Assembly: GCF_015904235.1 (NCBI RefSeq)
Contig: NZ_JADZLT010000040.1
Span: forward strand, 124,001-188,000
Source: Methylobrevis albus
GTDB taxonomy: Bacteria; Pseudomonadota; Alphaproteobacteria; Rhizobiales; Pleomorphomonadaceae
Direction of reading: 5' to 3'
DNA: 64,000 nt
The notes under the pieces are model-generated. The model saw nothing but the letters and a program-made list of their open reading frames with translations, was not told the DNA's origin and ran no database searches. Position 1 is the stretch's first letter, and each line of letters starts with the position of its first letter. The translations under genes and the position numbers were made by a program. This document shows, in pieces, positions 35,052-46,400 of this stretch.

Positions 35052-36308
35052 TCAAAGCCGGAAATCGGTGGTGAACGGATGGAAGACGAGCGGCCCACCG
35101 GCCGGGATGTCGCCGATATCGGCCGGGATGACGGCGAGCCCGTCCGCGGCGACGAGCGGGGCGAGCCGGGCCGAGCCGCCCTTGCCGAGCTTCTCGACCA
35201 GCGGCAACCCCTGCGCGCTGCGCCCGACGAGGGCGGCGGGGACGAATTCGGTGCGACCGGGCCGGTGGAAGACGTCGCTGGCGGCGATCGCGGCGAGGCC
35301 TTCCGGCTGCCGGGCGTCGAGGCCGGACAGCCGGTCGAGCAGCGGGCGGGCGAACAGCAGCGTGCCGACCATCGCGGCGACGGGGTTGCCCGGCAGCGAC
35401 ACCACCCGGCAGGCGCCAATCGCGCCGAAGGCGAACGGCTTGCCGGGCTTCACCGCGAGGGCGACGCGCCGGCTCGTGCCGCCGGCGACGTCGATGGCGC
35501 GGACGGAGTGATCGGCGTCGCTGCCCGAGACGCCGCCCGAGGTGACGATGAGGTCGTAGTCGGCGTGCACCTCGGCGAGGAAGCCGGCCATGCGGCCGAG
35601 ATCGTCGGTGACGCGGCCGAGGTCGTCGACCGTGCCGGAGCCGCCCGCGAGCAGCGCGATCAGCATCGGGCGGTTGGAATCATGCACCGCGTGCAGCGCC
35701 AGTGCCTCGCCGGGATCGGCGAGTTCGTCGCCGGTCGAGAGAATGCCGACGCGGACCTTGCGGACGACCTCGACCGCCGCGCAGCCCGAGGCCGCGAGCA
35801 CCCCGAGATGGCGCGCGTCGAGCCGGGTGCCGGCCGGGACGATCTCCGAGCCCTCGACGACGTCCTCGCCGCGGCGGCGGATGTTGTCGCCGAGGGCCAG
35901 CCGCGCGCGCAGGCTGATCGCACCGCCCGACGCGGCGACGCGCTCCTCCATCACGACGGCCGCGACCCCGCCCGGAATCGCCGCGCCGGTGAGGAGCCGG
36001 ACGGCGGTGCCGGGGCCAAGGCGCGGGGCCGCGGCGCCGCCGGCCCGGACGGCGCCGATCACCGGGAATGGCCCGGCCCGCCCGGCGGCGACGTCGTCGG
36101 CGTGCAGGCCGTAGCCATCCATCGCCGACTGGTCGAAGCGGGGCAGGGGAATGCGGCTACGGATGGGCGCCGCGGTGACGCGCCCGGCGGCGCGGGCGAG
36201 CGGCACGTTCTCGGTGCCGCCGACGCGGCTGCCGGCGACGATGCTGCCGAAGGCGGTCGCGATTGACCAGAGACCGGGGCCGGCGCAGGGATCGACCTTG
36301 ACGTTCAC
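35052..36308 (-). CDS. moeA: Molybdopterin molybdenumtransferase MoeA
   Basis: Inserts molybdate into adenylylated molybdopterin to finish the molybdenum cofactor. The 418-residue protein starts with a GTG behind GGGAG and has the domain order of MoeA: RFDQSAMDGYGL (about residues 58-69), the TGAAIPGGV loop, the MoaB-like fold with STGDEL and TSGGVSGSDAD, then LPGNPVAA. It is the last gene of the arsenite oxidase operon, 86 bp after aioA, so it probably serves AioA in particular. A housekeeping MoeA may exist elsewhere. Confidence 0.94.
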   Translation of the reverse strand: MNVKVDPCAGPGLWSIATAFGSIVAGSRVGGTENVPLARAAGRVTAAPIRSRIPLPRFDQSAMDGYGLHADDVAAGRAGPFPVIGAVRAGGAAAPRLGPGTAVRLLTGAAIPGGVAAVVMEERVAASGGAISLRARLALGDNIRRRGEDVVEGSEIVPAGTRLDARHLGVLAASGCAAVEVVRKVRVGILSTGDELADPGEALALHAVHDSNRPMLIALLAGGSGTVDDLGRVTDDLGRMAGFLAEVHADYDLIVTSGGVSGSDADHSVRAIDVAGGTSRRVALAVKPGKPFAFGAIGACRVVSLPGNPVAAMVGTLLFARPLLDRLSGLDARQPEGLAAIAASDVFHRPGRTEFVPAALVGRSAQGLPLVEKLGKGGSARLAPLVAADGLAVIPADIGDIPAGGPLVFHPFTTDFRL

Positions 36309-36394
36309 CGGACTGCTCCCGTTGTCGCTAGAAAAGAGGTGCCGCCCGGCCGAGGGCGCCGGGCGCCGGGCGGCAGGGGGTCAGGGGAGGCTGG

Positions 36395-38929
36395 TCAGGC
36401 GGTGTATTCCTTCGACTTGAAGGTCAGGTGCCGGACGCCTTCCGGCGCGTCGGCGATCTTGCGGATGTCACCCCAGGTCTGCTTGTAGTTCGGGATGATC
36501 AGCTCGTTGGTGCCGGCGTTGACGACGTTGCCCTGCACGCCGGACGGGTAGGCGAACAGCATGAAGGTCTCGCCGCGCCGGGCCGTCGGGGTCGGGTAGG
36601 CCATCGCCTGAGTCGCGCCGGCCTCGTTGAACACCTCCACGAGGTCGCCGTCCTTCACGCCGAGCTCGGCCATGTCATCCGGGTTCATCTCGATGAACGG
36701 ATAGGGCCAGCGGTCCATCACCAGCTCGTTCTGGACGTCGTAGTAGGCCGACTGCCAGACGAGGTTCGCGCGGCCGTTGTTGATGAGGAACTTGTACTTC
36801 GCCTTCTGCTCCTCCTTGCCCGGTGCCTGCAGGCCGCGCCACGGCGCGTCCATGAAGCGGGCCTTGCCGTCTTCGGTCGAGAACACGCCGTCGGTGTAGA
36901 GCCGCGTCGTGCCGACGATCTTGCCGTCCTCGAAGCCGGTCGCCGGCTCCTGGAAGCCGTTGGTGCCCATGGCGCGCAGCCGTTCGTAAGAGACGTGCTC
37001 GCCGCCGTGCGCATTGCCGACGTAGCCGTCGACGAAAGCGTCTTCCTCGGTCTGCCAGTCGAAGCCCTTGAACTGGTCGGCATAGGCGGCGTCGCCGGCC
37101 TCGCGCAGCACGCGCTCCATGTGGTTGGCGAGGCGGGCGGCGATCAGGCAGTCCGGCATCGCGTTGCCCGGCGGGTCCATGTAGCGCTCGGTGATGCGCA
37201 TCCGCCGCTCGCCGTTCATCGAGGTGAGGTTCATCTCGCCCGACGTCGCCGCCGGCAGGATCACGTGCGCCGCCTGGCCGATCTTGGTCGGCACGATGTC
37301 GACGTCGACCGAGAACAGGCCGCCGGCCTTGATCGCCCCGACGATGGCGTCGACCATCGCCTGGCGGTCGCCGTAGGGCACGGTGCTCATGGCGTCCTTC
37401 ACCATGTCCGTCCGCTTCTTGTAGACGGTCTTGTACTGCAGCGCGTTGAGCGTGGTCTTGTAGTGGTCGCAGGCCCAGATGTGGTGGACGCCGCCCTTGC
37501 CCTCGATCAGCAGCTTGTCGACATAGGCCGCGGGCTTGCCGACGTGGCTGTCGCCGGGCCGGACGTAGCCTTCCTGATGGCCGCCGAGGCGGACGACGCC
37601 GCCGCCGAGTTGGCCGACGTTGCCGGTGGCGAGGGCGATGTTCACCAGGGCGCCGTTGGTGCGGTAGTTGTCGTTGCCCCAGATCAGGCCCTTCTCGTAG
37701 CCGAACATGGTACGGCGCCGCTTGCCGCCCTCCTTCGGCATCGCGATCCACTCGGCGGCCTTGACGATGTCCGCGGGGTTCAGGCCCGTGATCGCCGCGG
37801 CTTCGTCGATCGACATGCGATTGCCTTCGAGGGCGCCCTCGAAGCTCGTCAGGTGGCCGGGATTGGAGTCGGCTTCGCCGCGGGCCGGATACATCGGCGG
37901 GCGGGTCTTGCCTTCGCGCAGCGTGCTGGCGTCGATGAACGCCCGGTCCGTCCAGCCCTGGTCGGCGATGTGGGTGAAGATCGCGTTGAAGAGCGCGAGG
38001 TCGGTGCCCGAGTTGATGGCGAGGTGGAGGACGTTCTCCTTGCCCGCCTCGACCTCGCAGGCGTTGACCGTCACCGTGCGGCGCGGATCGACGATGATGA
38101 TGCGGGCGGCGGCGTGCGGCTCGCCCGGCAGCAGCTCCTGCTTCTTGCCGATCGACGTCCCGCGCAGGTTCGGCACCCAGTGGTTCAGGAAGTAGTTGGT
38201 CTGGGTCTCGAGGGCGTTGGTGCCGACGGCGACGATGGTGTCCGCGAGCTCGGCGTCCTCATAGGCGTTGTTGAGTTCGCCGACGCCCATGTCACGGGTG
38301 CCGTGCACCTCGGAGTTGTAGGCCGGGCGGTTGTGGATGCGGATGTTCTTCACCTTCATCGCACCGAAGTAGAGCTTGCCGGTGCCCCAGGTGTTCTCGT
38401 AGCCGCCGCCGGCGCCGCCGTGGTCGAAGGCGGAGACGATCAGGCCGTCCTCGCCCTGGTCCTTGATCACCGCCGCGGTGACGCGGGCGACGAGGTCGAG
38501 GGCGTCTTCCCACGAGGTCGGCTGCATCTGGCCGTAGCGCCAGACCAGCGGATCGGTCAGGCGCTGCAGCTGGGTGCTGCGCGACTGCGAATACATGGTC
38601 TCGGCCATGCGGGCGCCGCGCACCGAGCCGAGGCCCGAGTTCACCACGCAGTCCGCGTCGGGCTTGATGACGAGGTGGACGTCGCGGCCGTCCTGCTTGA
38701 CGACGTTGTACATCGACGGCGCGTACCAGGCGGCCGTGTCGGCCGGCTGCTGCACGGCGAGGTCGACGCCGAACGCGTTGTCGCCGGCGGCGGTGCCGCC
38801 TTGCGTGTTGGCATCCCACGAATACGCCTTGTAGCCGCAGCCGACGATGCAGAAGTGGCAGACGACGGTCTTTTCCTTCGCGTTCGACGGGATGATCGGA
38901 AGGCGGTCGATCTGACGCTTGTAGGCCAT
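36395..38929 (-). CDS. aioA: Arsenite oxidase, large molybdopterin subunit
   Basis: Oxidises As(III) to As(V) in the periplasm, carrying a bis-MGD molybdenum centre and a [3Fe-4S] cluster. The 844-residue length fits. The cluster ligands are Cys24, Cys27 and Cys31 (VCHFCIVGCGYKAYS). Family-defining stretches such as AFDHGGAGGGYENTWGTGK and ENTWGTGKLYFGAMKVKNIR (quoted in part) are present, as is RVGHQ-type C-terminal sequence VRLGGHQEGY. It has no Tat signal and would be exported with AioB. The ATG at 38929 has an ideal AAGGAGG site; the open frame beyond it overlaps aioB and is not coding. 13 bp after aioB. Confidence 0.97.
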   Translation of the reverse strand: MAYKRQIDRLPIIPSNAKEKTVVCHFCIVGCGYKAYSWDANTQGGTAAGDNAFGVDLAVQQPADTAAWYAPSMYNVVKQDGRDVHLVIKPDADCVVNSGLGSVRGARMAETMYSQSRSTQLQRLTDPLVWRYGQMQPTSWEDALDLVARVTAAVIKDQGEDGLIVSAFDHGGAGGGYENTWGTGKLYFGAMKVKNIRIHNRPAYNSEVHGTRDMGVGELNNAYEDAELADTIVAVGTNALETQTNYFLNHWVPNLRGTSIGKKQELLPGEPHAAARIIIVDPRRTVTVNACEVEAGKENVLHLAINSGTDLALFNAIFTHIADQGWTDRAFIDASTLREGKTRPPMYPARGEADSNPGHLTSFEGALEGNRMSIDEAAAITGLNPADIVKAAEWIAMPKEGGKRRRTMFGYEKGLIWGNDNYRTNGALVNIALATGNVGQLGGGVVRLGGHQEGYVRPGDSHVGKPAAYVDKLLIEGKGGVHHIWACDHYKTTLNALQYKTVYKKRTDMVKDAMSTVPYGDRQAMVDAIVGAIKAGGLFSVDVDIVPTKIGQAAHVILPAATSGEMNLTSMNGERRMRITERYMDPPGNAMPDCLIAARLANHMERVLREAGDAAYADQFKGFDWQTEEDAFVDGYVGNAHGGEHVSYERLRAMGTNGFQEPATGFEDGKIVGTTRLYTDGVFSTEDGKARFMDAPWRGLQAPGKEEQKAKYKFLINNGRANLVWQSAYYDVQNELVMDRWPYPFIEMNPDDMAELGVKDGDLVEVFNEAGATQAMAYPTPTARRGETFMLFAYPSGVQGNVVNAGTNELIIPNYKQTWGDIRKIADAPEGVRHLTFKSKEYTA

Positions 38930-38942
38930 GTTCGTTCCTCCT

Positions 38943-39470
38943 TCAGAGCACGTTGGACAGGCGGCCGTAGAGAAGCTCGTCGACGCCTTCGGCGTAGATG
39001 TCGCCCTTGTCGTCGACGCGGAGTGCGTACTGCGGCAGGTTCTGGGTGGCATGGCCCCAGACCTGCTGCCCGCCCGCCTCGCAGTCGAAGCGCGAGTAAT
39101 GGCCGGGGCAGTTCAACGTCCGGTCGGCGGCGTTGAAGTTCATCGGGTAGCCCTTGTGCGGGCAGAGCGTCGTGAAGCCGACGATGTCGCCGTCGGGGCC
39201 GACGCCGCCGGGCACCGCCTTGCCGAGCTTGATCAGCACGCCGGGCGCGTCGTCGTCCGGATAGGCGACGTCGAACGCCTCGTCGGCTTTCAGGTCGGCG
39301 ATGTTGGCGAGCCGGTTGGAGGGATAGGCGACGCGGGCGAGCGCGGTCGCCGCCTTGGCCTCGGGGGTCGGCAGCGCGACGATCGCCGTCGCCGCCCCGA
39401 CGGTCGCGATGCCTGCGCCGCGCAGGAACTGGCGGCGGCCGACGTCGACGAGCTTGTCGCATCCGTTCAT
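38943..39470 (-). CDS. aioB: Arsenite oxidase, Rieske subunit
   Basis: Small electron-transfer subunit of arsenite oxidase with a Rieske [2Fe-2S] cluster. The 175-residue protein starts with a Tat signal (VGRRQFLRGAGIATVG) that exports the folded AioAB pair. The cluster ligands are Cys103 and His105 (LCPHKGY) and Cys121 and His124 (NCPGHYSR). The two extra Cys that form a disulfide in bc1-type Rieske proteins are absent (Tyr and Gly stand there), a variation known within this enzyme family. Preceded by a sigma-54-type promoter. Confidence 0.96.
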   Translation of the reverse strand: MNGCDKLVDVGRRQFLRGAGIATVGAATAIVALPTPEAKAATALARVAYPSNRLANIADLKADEAFDVAYPDDDAPGVLIKLGKAVPGGVGPDGDIVGFTTLCPHKGYPMNFNAADRTLNCPGHYSRFDCEAGGQQVWGHATQNLPQYALRVDDKGDIYAEGVDELLYGRLSNVL

Positions 39471-39511
39471 TGATCTTCCTCCCTCGGGTCTTCGTTTCCC
39501 GGGGAAGGAGG

Positions 39512-39528
39512 TTTCAATCGGCGTGCCA
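39512..39528 (-). promoter_or_regulatory. Sigma-54-type promoter for aioBA
   Basis: On the minus strand the sequence TGGCACGCCGATTGAA matches the -24 box (TGGCACG) exactly and the -12 box (TTGC) with one change (TTGA), with the standard spacing. A transcript would start near 39503, about 33 bases before aioB, leaving room for the GGGAGGAAG ribosome site. It agrees with the neighbouring sigma-54 activator gene aioR. Confidence 0.75.
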
Positions 39529-39579
39529 GCCGGCGGGGCCCTTGGAATCGCAGAAATGCGCGGCTGGCCCGGCGCCGGT

Positions 39580-39628
39580 GTTCGGAAATCCGAACCGACG
39601 GCGGTGCAGCAGGTTCGGAAAGCCGGAC
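39580..39628 (-). promoter_or_regulatory. Two candidate AioR binding sites (enhancer)
   Basis: A perfect 7-2-7 palindrome GTTCGGAAATCCGAAC lies at 39580-39595, and a second imperfect copy GTTCGGAAAGCCGGAC at 39613-39628. Their centres are 33 bp apart (three helical turns), and the nearer one is about 60 bp upstream of the -24 box. This is the layout expected for a dimeric bEBP. That AioR binds here is inferred. Confidence 0.6.
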
Positions 39629-39675
39629 GAGGTGAGGAAATGTCCGTCCAGTCGCCGAGCGGTCACCATACAGCC

Positions 39676-40984
<1,309 letters not shown>

Positions 40985-40995
<11 letters not shown>

Positions 40996-42427
40996 GGCGG
41001 ATCTCCGGAAGCGGCTTGCCCGCGGCGAGCGGGACGGTGACGGTGATGCGCGCGCCGCCGAGCGGCGACTGGTCGGCGAGCAGCGTGCCGCCGAGATCCG
41101 CCACCATCCGGGCGGTGATGAGGAGGCCGAGGCCGCCGCGGTCGGCGGTCGGCTGCAGGCCGCCGGTCAGGACCTGTTCGGCGCCCGCGGGCAGCCCCGG
41201 GCCGGAATCCTCGATCGTGGCAATGAACCGAGCGCCGTCGGCGGCGACGGTCATCCGGACCTTGCCGCCTTCGGGTGCGGCGCGGCAGGCGTTGAGCAGC
41301 ACGTTGAGCAGCACCTGCCGCAGTTGGAAGGCATCGACGGGGAGATCGCCGTCGACCTCGCCGCAGAGGTCGAGGGCGAGGCGCTTGCGGGCGGTTTCGG
41401 GCCGCACCAGGATGCGCAGGTCGCCGATGTCGGCCTGGCGCAGCGGCCGGACTTCGCGGTCCGGACGGTAGGTCGCGAGCGTGGTGCGGACGACGTCGCG
41501 GATGCCCTTCAGGCCGCGCTCGAGCAGGTCGACCGAATTCCGCCGGATCGCCGCCTTGTCGCCGTGCACCTTCAGGGTGTCGAGGGCATTGAACAGCCCG
41601 CCGAGCGGGTTGTTGATCTCGTGCGCCATGCCGGAGGCGAGCCGGCCGAGGCTGGCGAGGCGCTCTTCCTCCGCGGCGCGGGCGAGCAGGGCGTCGCGCT
41701 CGCCGATCGCTTCGGCGAGCGCGTTGTAGCTGCGGAACAGCCGGCCGACCTCAGTCGCCGGATCGGGGATCATGACGGCGGGGATCGGGTTGACCGGGCC
41801 GTCGAGGGTCTGGGTCAGATGCGTGCCCAGCATCCGGATCGGCCGGACCATCCGGCGAACGGTGATCCAGCCGAGCGCGGCGGCGACGAGGGTGACGGCC
41901 GCGTTGGAGGCGAGCAGCGTGTAGAACACCTCGCGGCGTTCGGCGAGGATCGGCGCCGCGTCGATCGCGACGAGGATCGAGCCGATCTCGCGGCCCTCGA
42001 CGGCCAGCGTCCGCCGGGCATAGGCGCGCGCCTCGTCCTCGTCGACGTGCGCCGTGTCGGCGCGCACGTCGCCGGGTTGATCGGGCGCGGACGAGCCGAT
42101 CGGGAAGCGGCGCGGATCGGTTGCGGCGAGGACGGCGCCGCCGTCGTCGAGCACGATGGTTTCCAGCGGCCGGACGGCGGCATAGAGGCCGCGGGCGCGG
42201 TCGAGGATGTCGAACACCTCCCACGGGTCGCCGCGCAGCACCGGGTCGAGCAACGACGACGAGAGCCCGTCGAGATAGGCGTCGGTGAGGTCGGAGAGCT
42301 GGCGTTCCTGCACCGCCTGCAGGCGCGACAGCACCCGCTCGGAGGCGACGACGCCGACGGCGACCATCAGCACCGCGACCAGCAGCGGGATCTTGATCGC
42401 CAGCGGCAGGGCGCGCACCCGTCTCAT
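40985..42427 (-). CDS. aioS: Sensor histidine kinase AioS
   Basis: Membrane sensor kinase paired with AioR. The 480-residue protein has a first membrane helix at about residues 8-27 (PLAIKIPLLVAVLMVAVGVV), a periplasmic domain (about 30-165), a second helix at about 168-190, a HAMP segment, the phospho-accepting His269 (SGMAHEINNPLGG), an N box with Asn379 (LLNACRAAPEGG) and G boxes (EDSGPGLP, GGLGLLI). The frame extends upstream, but the ATG at 42427 overlaps the aioX stop by 4 bp (ATGA) and gives the right membrane topology. Confidence 0.93.
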
Positions 42428-43290
42428 CCGAGCCTCCGGACGCTCTCCATCGCGGCCTCGATCGGCGCGAAGAAGCCCGGAGGCTCGATGGCGAAGCCGT
42501 CGAGGCGGAGCAGGTCGAGGACGGCCTTGCCGTTGCCGTTGTCGGGCATCCGCATCAGCGCGCCGCGCAGCGCCTCGGTCTTCGCCGAGGTTTCGTAGCC
42601 GCGCGGGCAGGCGATCGGCGGGAACGGCTTCCATTCGGAGGCGCGGACGATCTCCGTCGGGGCGACGAGCTCGGGCGAGACCTCGCGCAGCACCTCGTAG
42701 ACGTAGCCGTCGACCGAGCCGGACGCGGCGAGCCCGGAGGCGACCGCCCGCACGACGTTGCGGTGGGAATAGGTGAACAGGGTGCGCCCGAAGAAGGTCT
42801 CGGGGCGCTGGTCGCGGGCGGCGAGTTCGGCGGCCGTGACGAGGAAGCCGGAGTTGGAATCCGGGTCCGAGAAGGCGTGGACGTCGCCGGCGAGATCGGT
42901 GATCGAGCGTGCCCCGCGTCCGGCGGCGTCGATCAGGTAGGACTGGTAGAGCGGCCGGCCGCGCCAGACCGGCACGGCGACTAGCGACAGCCGGTCCTGG
43001 AACGCGACGAACGGAAAGCCGCAGATCCAGGCCGCGTCGAGTTCGCCGGAGACGAGCAGCGCGGTGATTTCCTGGTAGGTCCGGCGCGTGACGAGCTCAA
43101 CCAGATGGCCGGTCGCCGTCTCGAGGTAGGTCTGCAGCCGGTCGAGCAGTTCGAGGTCGGACGACAGGAACACGGGCGTCAGCCCGAAGCGCAGCGTGTC
43201 CGACTGCGCGATGGCGGGCCGCGCGACGCTCGCCGCGGCGGCCATGCCGAGCAGCACCCCGCGCCGCGTCGGGCGGTGGTGGCGGTCCAT
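42424..43290 (-). CDS. aioX: Periplasmic arsenite-binding protein AioX
   Basis: Phosphonate-type (PhnD-like) periplasmic binding protein that, in characterised relatives, binds As(III) and is needed to switch on AioS. The 288-residue protein has a signal with a Tat-like TRRGVLLG motif, cleaved near PAIAQ. Binding-fold landmarks are FGLTPVFLSSD, ELDAAWICGFPF (the conserved Cys90 is the likely As ligand) and DSNSGFLV. It is first in the aioXSR run. The ATG at 43290 follows GGAGGGGC; an ATG five codons earlier is possible. Confidence 0.9.
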   Translation of the reverse strand: MDRHHRPTRRGVLLGMAAAASVARPAIAQSDTLRFGLTPVFLSSDLELLDRLQTYLETATGHLVELVTRRTYQEITALLVSGELDAAWICGFPFVAFQDRLSLVAVPVWRGRPLYQSYLIDAAGRGARSITDLAGDVHAFSDPDSNSGFLVTAAELAARDQRPETFFGRTLFTYSHRNVVRAVASGLAASGSVDGYVYEVLREVSPELVAPTEIVRASEWKPFPPIACPRGYETSAKTEALRGALMRMPDNGNGKAVLDLLRLDGFAIEPPGFFAPIEAAMESVRRLG

Positions 43291-43462
43291 CGGAGCCCCT
43301 CCCATGCGGCGGTTTCGCCGGAGCGCCCGCCGTTCGCCCGCGGACAGTAGACCCAAAACGCGCGTGCGGCCAAGGGTTCATGGGCGCGTCATCGCAGGGG
43401 CAGGCCGATGAGAATCTCGCCGAGGCGGGGAGGCTATTTCGCCGGCGCGGTGGCAGTTTGCC

Positions 43463-46400
43463 CTACATGTAGCGCACCGCAGCCTCGTCACTCCGCTTTC
43501 GCTCGGCCCGAATTTGGCTTCTAAGCCGTTCGGTCTGCGTCGACGCCCAAATTCGCACGAATGGATCAGGGTGGGCACTCCATGTCTGGACCAGAGGCAC
43601 AATTGGTTCGAGATACCGTGCCAAATCCCCGGACCAAGACTTGGGATGCAGGCGGGAGGTCAGCGCATCAAGCACTCCGCGCGTGTTGCCGAACTCGGTT
43701 ATGTAGGCTTCGAGTTCCGGGTGCCATGAAAGAACGCCTATCGTGTCACGATCTGCAATTGGTAGCCAGTCTACGGCAGTTGCTGCGCGTTCCTCGGGCA
43801 TAGCCCTGACCCACGCGAGGAATTGTTGCGGTGGGATATCGATGCCGAGCCCTCGTCCTAGATGGTCTTCTTCAATCTTGTCGTGTGTTGTCAAGATTTC
43901 ATTGATGCAAAAGCGAGCATGCCAAGACTTGCTCTCAAGCTTCCTCGCGATCTCGCTCCAAACGGATTGAGCATGCAGCGGGAGCAACAAGCCAAGTACT
44001 TTACGGACGTGATAGCGCAGTTCAAAGAAAACCCCATCCGCACTTTGGCGACAAATTCCTAGTAATTGTCTAGCCAGCCGACGCGCGTAGGGTGCGCGAA
44101 TTGCCCCTAGACCGAGAAGCCGCCTAACGTGGCTTTCAAGATGGTGGCCGTCCATATTGCTGCGAACGGCGCCGATCAACCCTGGCGCGAGCAGCACCCG
44201 CTTCACTTCGGCAATCAACTCGTCGGTTGGCTTTCGCGTGCCCCCGTAAAGGTACCTGTCGATGATGCCGAGAATGGTCCAGAGTCCTTCCGTTTTGTGG
44301 TTTTTCAACTCGCACAGCAACGGCAGGAGAACATTCACGTCAACCCGCGAGAGGTCGAGATTCTCACACTCCGATGGCTGGATATGGCCGCTCTTGAGCA
44401 GCGAGATAATCAGATCGATGGCGTCGGAGTCCAAACTGCCGGATCCGATGATCGCCACTGCGTGAGGGCGCAACTTTGGCGAACTCAGCGCTTGTTTTAC
44501 GAATTTTTTTGACAGTTCGGGATCACGCGCACGCGCGCCAGATATGAGCCCGCTGAAAAAACCGCGATTGGGTTTGTCCCGGGAATTCTCCGACGTCGAA
44601 ATGGCGTGCTTGAACACTTCTATCGGATCGGCCACATGGTTCATCATTGCAATTGTGAACGCGCGTATGCCGTGCGCTTCCTTACAGGCCATTCGCTCTA
44701 CTGCACGACTCGTCAGTTCCTTGTCGCGCGCAATCGTCTCGGCGATCTTGATTGCCTGCCTGGCCGAATAGTCAAACTCCTGCCTCGAAGCATGTTCCTC
44801 TGAGTAGTTTGTGTCAGGATCGTGCAAATCGATTTCCCAGCCATGAGTATAAAGCACCGCCAATTCGACCGGGTCGGATGGGAGTAGGTCGGAATAGAGT
44901 TGACGGACCTCTTTTGATAGATCTTCGGGTGCGTTCTTCCGTCGATCGAAAAAGAGCCATTGAGAAACAGCAGTGATTGCCTCCGGCCAGAATCCTGCGT
45001 GAGACGTCACGGCCTCGATCGTCGCCCTGACTTCTGCCACGGGCAGGTGGCCAAGCAGGCCCCGTATGTGTGAACTGAGATGGTTCCGGGCGAGCGGCGC
45101 GTGAACCTGATTGCTTGTCGCAATGGTGGTAAGCCGGGACATTCCCGCTCGGAAAAAATCCCTGATGTCGTCGTTCGTTTTGGGGGCCCAATCCTCTAGG
45201 GCCTCGGCGCTACCGATCTGTTCCGATCCCCCGACTCGGCTGAAATGGGCACTTCTCAACATGTGCCCAAGTGCGTCGGTGCAAACCTTGCGTTCGGCTT
45301 CATTCGTGGAACTCAGACCTTCGTCGAGAACTACTAGACGAGCCGCAGGATCAGCTTCTGTCCCGCTTAGGTAAATATGGTAGAGCTGTTGGAACACCCC
45401 GGTCGAACTGTTCAAAAAATCCTCAGTCTCCGCGGCCGCTAGTTTTCGAAGAAGTCTGGCAGCGCAGTCGAAAGTCTGTGTGCGAAAAACGAGTTTCTCA
45501 AGCGACCAAACCCAGTATCGTCGCGCCTCTTTGGCCGGCTTCAACTCGTCAATGGTGAGTGAACCAAACACTCTTTCGATCGTACGGGCTGCCGCGTCGG
45601 GAGCGACGTGAACAAGACGATCGAGCGCCTTGGAGCCAGGCTCGGTATTTAAAGCCGCGAAATTGCCAAGCATGTCCGGCTCCAGCAAGCGTTCGGCGAA
45701 GGCGATCGCCGTCGTTGAGGTATCCATCCATTTCAATCGGCGAAGGATGCTGGCCCTTAGTTCCTCGGGCGCTCGGATGAAGACATCGAGCAGCTTGGCT
45801 GCCGTCATCGTCGCCAGCCGGGTGGAGCCTAGACGATTGGCAACCGGAATCGGGCCAACTTGAATGAAATTACCGCGGCGGGTTACTATGCCACGCGATT
45901 GAAACGACAGAATATATTCCACAAATCTTGCGGTCGTCTGCTCGGCGAGCTGAGACGCGAGAAATGCTGACTGACTCTCGACGCGTCCTTCGATACCTAG
46001 CCATTCGAACAATGCAGCGACTTCAAGCGCACGTTGCGCCTCTGCGTTTGGGACCTTGCCAGCCCAAACAATACGCTCAAGGACCTGTTCAACTGAAGCT
46101 AGTGTCTCTCGGCCGGCCCCATCCAACTGTGCAGCTAGTACCGCCACACGGGGAAAGCCATCCGCAAGTTCTGTGATGAAATAGGTTGCGGTATCGTCGA
46201 GTTTGGGAGCAACCCCTCTCGCGATCTCACTGATCAGCTTATCATCTGCCTTTTCGACCCGCAGTGACAGAGTGTCCGGCGCTTGAACAATCTTGGTTTC
46301 GATGTCGATTGTGATCAGGCGAAGCCGTGAGCATGTGCGACTGGTGATGTTCGCAAGCTTCTGGTGCAGCTCGTCATTGCACTCATCGACGACCAGAATC

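Noticed and set aside
36428..39136. A 900-codon plus-strand frame opposite aioA
   Set aside because: It is Val/Asp/Arg/Gly-rich low-complexity shadow of aioA, which has unmistakable conserved motifs on the other strand.
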